DNA of 64,000 nucleotides, from contig OY783212.1 of assembly GCA_963678705.1 (NCBI GenBank), forward strand, positions 8,556,001 through 8,620,000, read 5' to 3'. Source of the DNA: Panorpa germanica (lineage: Eukaryota; Arthropoda; Insecta; Mecoptera; Panorpidae). The notes under the pieces are model-generated. The model made no database searches, was not told the DNA's origin, and saw nothing but the letters and a program-made list of their open reading frames with translations. A program made the translations under genes and the position numbers. This document shows positions 59,396-64,000 of this stretch, in pieces; the first letter of the stretch is position 1; each line of letters begins with the position of its first letter.

Positions 59396-59648
59396 TTCTT
59401 TTTATATTTAATTTATTTAACGTTGGCCTATTTCCGATGCTGAGTTATTATCCTATCATCGACGACTTACTTGTGTGTCGTGGCCTCATATATGGTATGT
59501 GAAAACATCGCTGCTTGTTAAGTTTGTTAATTATGTATATACGAAATTAACGTTATAACAACCAAACCCAGAAAATATAACTTTAGTCCGAAGATCGAAC
59601 ACAAAGTCAGCGTCAAGTATATCAATGCTCTCGCACACTGTGTCGTCT
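59396..59648 (-). repeat. tRNA-derived SINE, copy 6 (full length)
   Basis: Minus strand: ACACAGTGTGCGAGAGCATT head, B box GTGTTCGATCTTCGG, TTTTCTGGGTTTGGTTGTTA, AGCAGCGATGTTTTCACATA, GAGGCCACGACACACAAGTA, ACTCAGCATCGGAAATAGGC, CAACGTTAAATAAATTAAAT tail. It is the most complete member and links the 5'-only copy (15057) with the 3'-only copies (24981, 35612). Confidence 0.85.
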
Positions 59649-59659
59649 ACTCAATCAAT

Positions 59660-60074
59660 GGGCTTGTGTCTTATGTCTTAATTTCTATAAAAGTGTACTA
59701 TATACGTATTGATAAAGTTGGTTACTAGAACCTTAAATGTTCAATTATTTTTTAATAACTCCTTATATGTTAGGAGATATTATCAATTAAAAAAGTCATT
59801 TTGTCTCTCTAATTGTTAAAGAGATTCAACGTTGTACACATTCTAAATGCATGTGACATCACAACAGCTGCCAACCTTACAGCTCATAAATCTCTGCTAT
59901 ATGTATTTATATATCAAAATACTCGTATCAAATATTATTTACAGCTATTTCAAGGAACAATAAAATTCCAATATTATGTCTGCCTTAGCAGGGTTAAATA
60001 AAATAAAAACTTATTATTCTTTGACTTGACTTGATTATTATGACTACCAACGTCTACAAAACATTACCACAGCA
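59660..60074. other. No gene seen
   Basis: AT-rich; the frame at 59813-60001 has no motif. Confidence 0.45.
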
Positions 60075-60279
60075 CTGACCTACTCAACAAATAACTGACG
60101 CTAAAATGCATTTCACGTCATACAAATATGGCCGACCATTTCTAGCGCTAAAATTACAATTAAAATTTTTAATTGCTATATCTCCGTCAAAATTTAGATA
60201 TTTAATAAAATAGACACGCCAATACACATTTATTAACATCAATTTCAATCAACAATTGAAAAATCAAGCACTAAAAATG
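60075..60279 (+). repeat. Dispersed repeat family A, copy 3
   Basis: Full-length counterpart of 4246-4445: CTGACCTACTCAACAAATAA, CAAATATGGCCGACCATTTC, TTTAATTGCTATATCTCCGT, TTAGATATTTAATAAAAT, ATACACATTTATTAACATCA. Non-coding. Confidence 0.75.
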
Positions 60280-60930
60280 AGGACACAAGTCATTTTTTTA
60301 TGGTAGCTTGAAGTAAAATGTCTTGAAATTTATATGTTGATGCACTCGCCAGATACAAGAAGATTTTATCAAAAAGTAAAGCTATACTAGAAGCCATTGT
60401 ATTCCTGAATCTCGTTATAATAATTTGTAACAGATACTGCGCATCTAAGTCCAGCTAATAAAGACATTCACGTTAAGCAGTGATATATTATACTACCGAT
60501 CGATCTGTCACACAGATAACATTGTAATATTTCATATTTCTAATTGATTGATTTTACATTTACGACATATTTGTCATATATAAGTTAATAACGTATCGAC
60601 AGCGGCTTCAAATCTTCAAGGTCGAGTATAAAGTAATAATCCTTTTAACTTATAATAAACAAGAAACCATTGCGTGTCAACCTTTATACAATTTTAGGTT
60701 ATTAAATCACAAGGTAATGTAGTAATCTATAATTTAAAGTTTTTATAGGTTATGTTGTATAATTACGAATAGTAAATGTACTTAGTTTAGTATTTACATT
60801 TTTTTTACTGGTATTAATACTTAAATATATATAGGGACACATTTATAATTCATTTATGAACCAAATATTGGAAGGTTTTTTTATGTTAAAGATTCCGCCC
60901 TTGAAAATATTATATATATAGAATCATGAT
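60280..60930. other. No gene seen
   Basis: AT-rich spacer. Confidence 0.5.
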
Positions 60931-60931
60931 G

Positions 60932-61171
60932 TCCAGTAAACAATTTGGACTTTATTCGAAAATCTATTAACTTGTGTCATGAAAGAGTTCGCCCACACAT
61001 CAGTTTCTCACAACCGTTTCATATGAAATGTCTGTGGTATCCGATATAAATAGTGCAACAAGTTCACCTGTCGGAATTCAAGCGACGATGTAGTTGATTC
61101 AAACTGCAATTGAAGTGCAATAGTGATATAAACTTCACAAGTAGAACATTTCACCAAATTGTTTTCTCATG
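60932..61171. mobile_element. TA-flanked MITE family D, copy 2 (degraded)
   Basis: Left end CCAGTAAACAATTTGGAC at 60933; right end CACCAAATTGTTTTCTCATG has lost the terminal match. Interior is colinear with 37102-37355 (CATCAGTTTCTCACA, TATGAAATGTCTGTGG, TTCACCTGTCGGAATTCAAG, AATTGAAGTGCAATAGTGAT). Confidence 0.75.
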
Positions 61172-61885
61172 GCACAATAGAGAGTCACGGTTTTAGTCTA
61201 AAACCGTATTGTGAATAAGAATCATGCGGAAACAAATTCGAACCGGCATTTTTAATTAGACTTAAATGCGAAATAAAAATCGTCAGTGCGGTGTACGTTC
61301 ATTTGATTTCAGTGTTACAGAATTGAGAATTTATCCTTATCTTTACTTTAAGACCTCTCTCTTAATTTTAATACAAATTTAATAGACAAATGCGTATTAA
61401 AATTAAGAACCAGTTATTATTTAATTATTTTAATATACATTTTGGTCTAAATTTGTTATGTATAATGTTAGGAAAATTAATATATCTGAATCTAATTCTT
61501 TTTTAATACCTGGTTCTAAAATATGTAAAATATGTACTTTAATGTTTATCAATATACCACTGTGTTGAAAGGGATTGAAAGTACACATCATCGGTCAGAA
61601 AAAGACCGATACAGTCATGTGACCGAAGCGGGTGTAGTCTCTTCCAGAGTGCTGCCTAAAGTTAAATATAAATCTATAAAAGTTACTACCCCGAAAGACA
61701 AATAAAGAAAAATAAACATGAAATAAATATATAAAAAACTATAATACGTATTATAAAACTTGCATTACCTACTATAAAAAACCAATAATAAATAAATAAT
61801 AATTTCAAACGACCTAAATCATATAAAAATGCTTTATTGCAGATATGTTTTCTCGATCATAAATATGGAGCAATAAACTGCATCC
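61172..61885. other. No gene seen
   Basis: AT-rich spacer. Confidence 0.5.
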
Positions 61886-61889
61886 ATAT

Positions 61890-61985
61890 TTACTATTGTC
61901 GCCGCACCGCGCCGCTGCCGTCTTGTCCGATTATTATTACGAGTCTCTGAAGACGTGCGGCGCGACGATGCATGATTGCAGTGAA
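61890..61985. promoter_or_regulatory. CpG-dense patch with inverted words
   Basis: GTCGCCGCACCGCGCCGCTG and, 40 bp later, ACGTGCGGCGCGACGATG form a partial inverted repeat (GCCGCAC / GTGCGGC). CpG density is far above the rest of the window. Could be a promoter-proximal patch or a decayed element. A 62-codon frame (61972-62160) follows with a hydrophobic stretch but no family match. Confidence 0.25.
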
Positions 61986-61989
61986 AGAG

Positions 61990-64000
61990 ACGCAACTAGG
62001 TTCCATTCTGCGACATAGCTATACCATAAGTGATTGTTGTTTATTGATTCTTATTTTTCTATTGTACTCGTTTTATTTGATCTGTTCACTATATAATTAT
62101 GACAGAACTAGGATCCGACAAAACCGGTCACGCCTACCTATCTACAACTTCTGCAAATAGTGAAATGCATATTGTTAAATTACACTATAATTATTCTCGC
62201 AGCATGATTTAACATTTTATAATTATATTAAGTGTCTATAGAATTTTGTTCATAAAATAATAAATCATTTATATCATGAACTTATTTAGTTCTACGTGAG
62301 GTACTTTCAAAAAATCAGGTTTTCAAACATAATAAAATTAAATAGTAATGATAGACTAAGATAAACCATACTAGTATTATTCAATCAGGGAGTCTCTATG
62401 GAAAACTGGTAAACCTCAACCAACGCAACGAAGACGTGTAGGATTATTTTGTACAAACAACCTACGACTTGTCTGGATATGAAATACACCTACACGTTTA
62501 CATTGCCTACATCAGTACGCGCGTAGGAGGACACCTTTGATAAAAGGGAACATTGGTAATTTCTAATAAGTTGAATAATTGATTACTTATAAAAATGTTG
62601 ATGAGTTATAACTGATCATAGATATATTTAGGCGAAAATCTGTATTAAGATCGTCTTCTAGTATTAATAATATTCGTAAGTTAAATTTCAAATCTAGCCC
62701 CGGATTCACGCTGAGGCTTTAAAGACTTAGCTACTGGTTTTCGAAAAGAAGATACAACTGAGTTTGACAGCAATTTCGAATAATCGCCGCTGGATAGAGC
62801 AAATCATAATGCCACAAAATGAAATTTATTGTACTCTTATTAATTCAATTCATAATATAATAAATATACGTGGAACACACACTACCTAATAATAAAAACA
62901 AATGTTTGCTTATATTTGCATATTATGTGTCAATTAAACAAAACAACAATTAAACCTGGTGAAGATATAACACTGTTGCTAAATTACCTTAACAACGAAC
63001 GTCAATATTTTAAGTTTATTATATTGTTTCAAATCTAGCGATTTTTAATCATTTACAGAAAACAATTTATTGACATTTCTTCACCTAGCAACTCGTTTCT
63101 TCGTTAGTGGTACAATTTATTTATCAATAAATTGAGAATTTTAGATGCTAGTCCACGCACATGATTTTAAATTCACAAGAAAAAAAACAAGGGAATTTTT
63201 CCGCGCAACTTTCAAAAATTAAAAATATGTTTTGTACATACCTTAATACAATGTAGCAAAAATTGTTTAAAAAGGAAAACTCACAAACTCTCTTTAATCG
63301 AAAAATGTATTTATTTATTTAGTATTTTTAGAATTCTTAAAGTCACTTGTATATTACAACAGATACAAGTTATTTAAAGTATTAAAGCTATTTGAATTAA
63401 TCACATAAAGGAGTATGCCTTTTTTAAATGCAGCACGTGAATGAACTGTGTAATCTGTCAGCAAATCGATTGACCTTGAGCGGTTCTTATCAGATAGCGA
63501 AGCGTAATTTATTGACATTTTGCCCTTTCATTATTGATTTAGTAATAACTGTAAATATGCAAAATATATGACATTATACAAGATATTTGAATGCAGTCCC
63601 GCATTGAGCATTCACCGGGCCTAGACTAAATACAAAATCCGCTAAATAAAGTAAACATATGTTGTGATATACGCTTAGTGCAAGCGGTAAAAAAAACAAT
63701 TGCATCTAGTCCCAACTATAATTCACCGTAATCAATTACAGTCACATTCGCTTCAATAAAGTCAGTTATAGCCACTCTAGATGTGTAGATATTTGTCTTA
63801 CTTCTCTATTGGTTAGTCCGGGCCTGTTTGAATGTGTGCATAATACTAATACATATCAATCACTTATCAGAAGTACTAATATAATTCTATACAAAAATGC
63901 AACGGAGAGTGACAATGAACAGTGTAAAAATTATATTTTATTTCGTCAATGGGAGCCCCCTTCACCTAAAAAGCACTAGCACTATATAATAAAAAATTGA
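61990..64000. other. No gene seen
   Basis: AT-rich to the window end. No alignable repeats or supported frames beyond 62160. Confidence 0.5.

Noticed and set aside
1..64000. tRNA or rRNA genes, CRISPR arrays, bacterial operons or a multi-gene system
   Set aside because: No intact tRNA cloverleaf (only SINE heads), no rRNA-like conserved blocks, no spaced short repeats, and no run of co-directed genes.

Overview
The window looks like AT-rich nuclear DNA from an arthropod, most likely an insect. It has no bacterial-style gene packing, no long open frame and no operon. The repeats are typical insect ones: non-LTR retrotransposon tails, a mariner transposase relic, hAT-type and TA-flanked miniature elements, and a tRNA-derived SINE family. 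Species cannot be set from sequence alone. The word TACTCGTA/TACGAGTA is strongly over-represented and may be a lineage marker.

No complete protein-coding gene is convincingly present. The window is best read as intergenic or long-intron DNA. Three short stretches look exon-like: 5480-5627 (+, ends at a splice-donor-like GTAAGA), 6056-6391 (-, pyrimidine tract and AG upstream, AATAAA downstream of the stop) and 10099-10317 (-, good ATG context, one hydrophobic segment). Two weaker ones lie at 37570-37830 (+) and 59111-59335 (-). None is a family I recognise. Most other open frames are chance or antisense shadows of repeats.

Layout: 0-5 kb holds foldback elements and a 760-bp hAT-like element (4552-5311) with a perfect 8-bp target duplication, into which a 5'-truncated LINE inserted with its own duplication. 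5-13 kb holds the exon candidates, a cluster of four CACGTG boxes and a 679-bp hAT-like element. 14.7-15.2 kb holds a SINE head joined to an RTE-like LINE tail. 19-22 kb holds a CRE/TATA promoter-like site and a second copy of the 4.8-kb LINE, whose 3' end plus flank is tandemly repeated with a 234-bp period. 24-46 kb holds several miniature inverted-repeat elements, three SINE copies and another RTE-like tail. 46-64 kb holds a CpG-rich promoter-like patch, a pair of related R1/Jockey-type LINE tails in opposite orientation, a frameshifted mariner transposase, two more SINE copies and second copies of two dispersed repeats.

No multi-gene system (defence, biosynthesis, CRISPR or similar) is visible. 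The most informative material is the transposon archaeology: nested insertions, a likely template-switch chimera, a very recent tandem duplication and several non-autonomous families whose autonomous partners are absent here.
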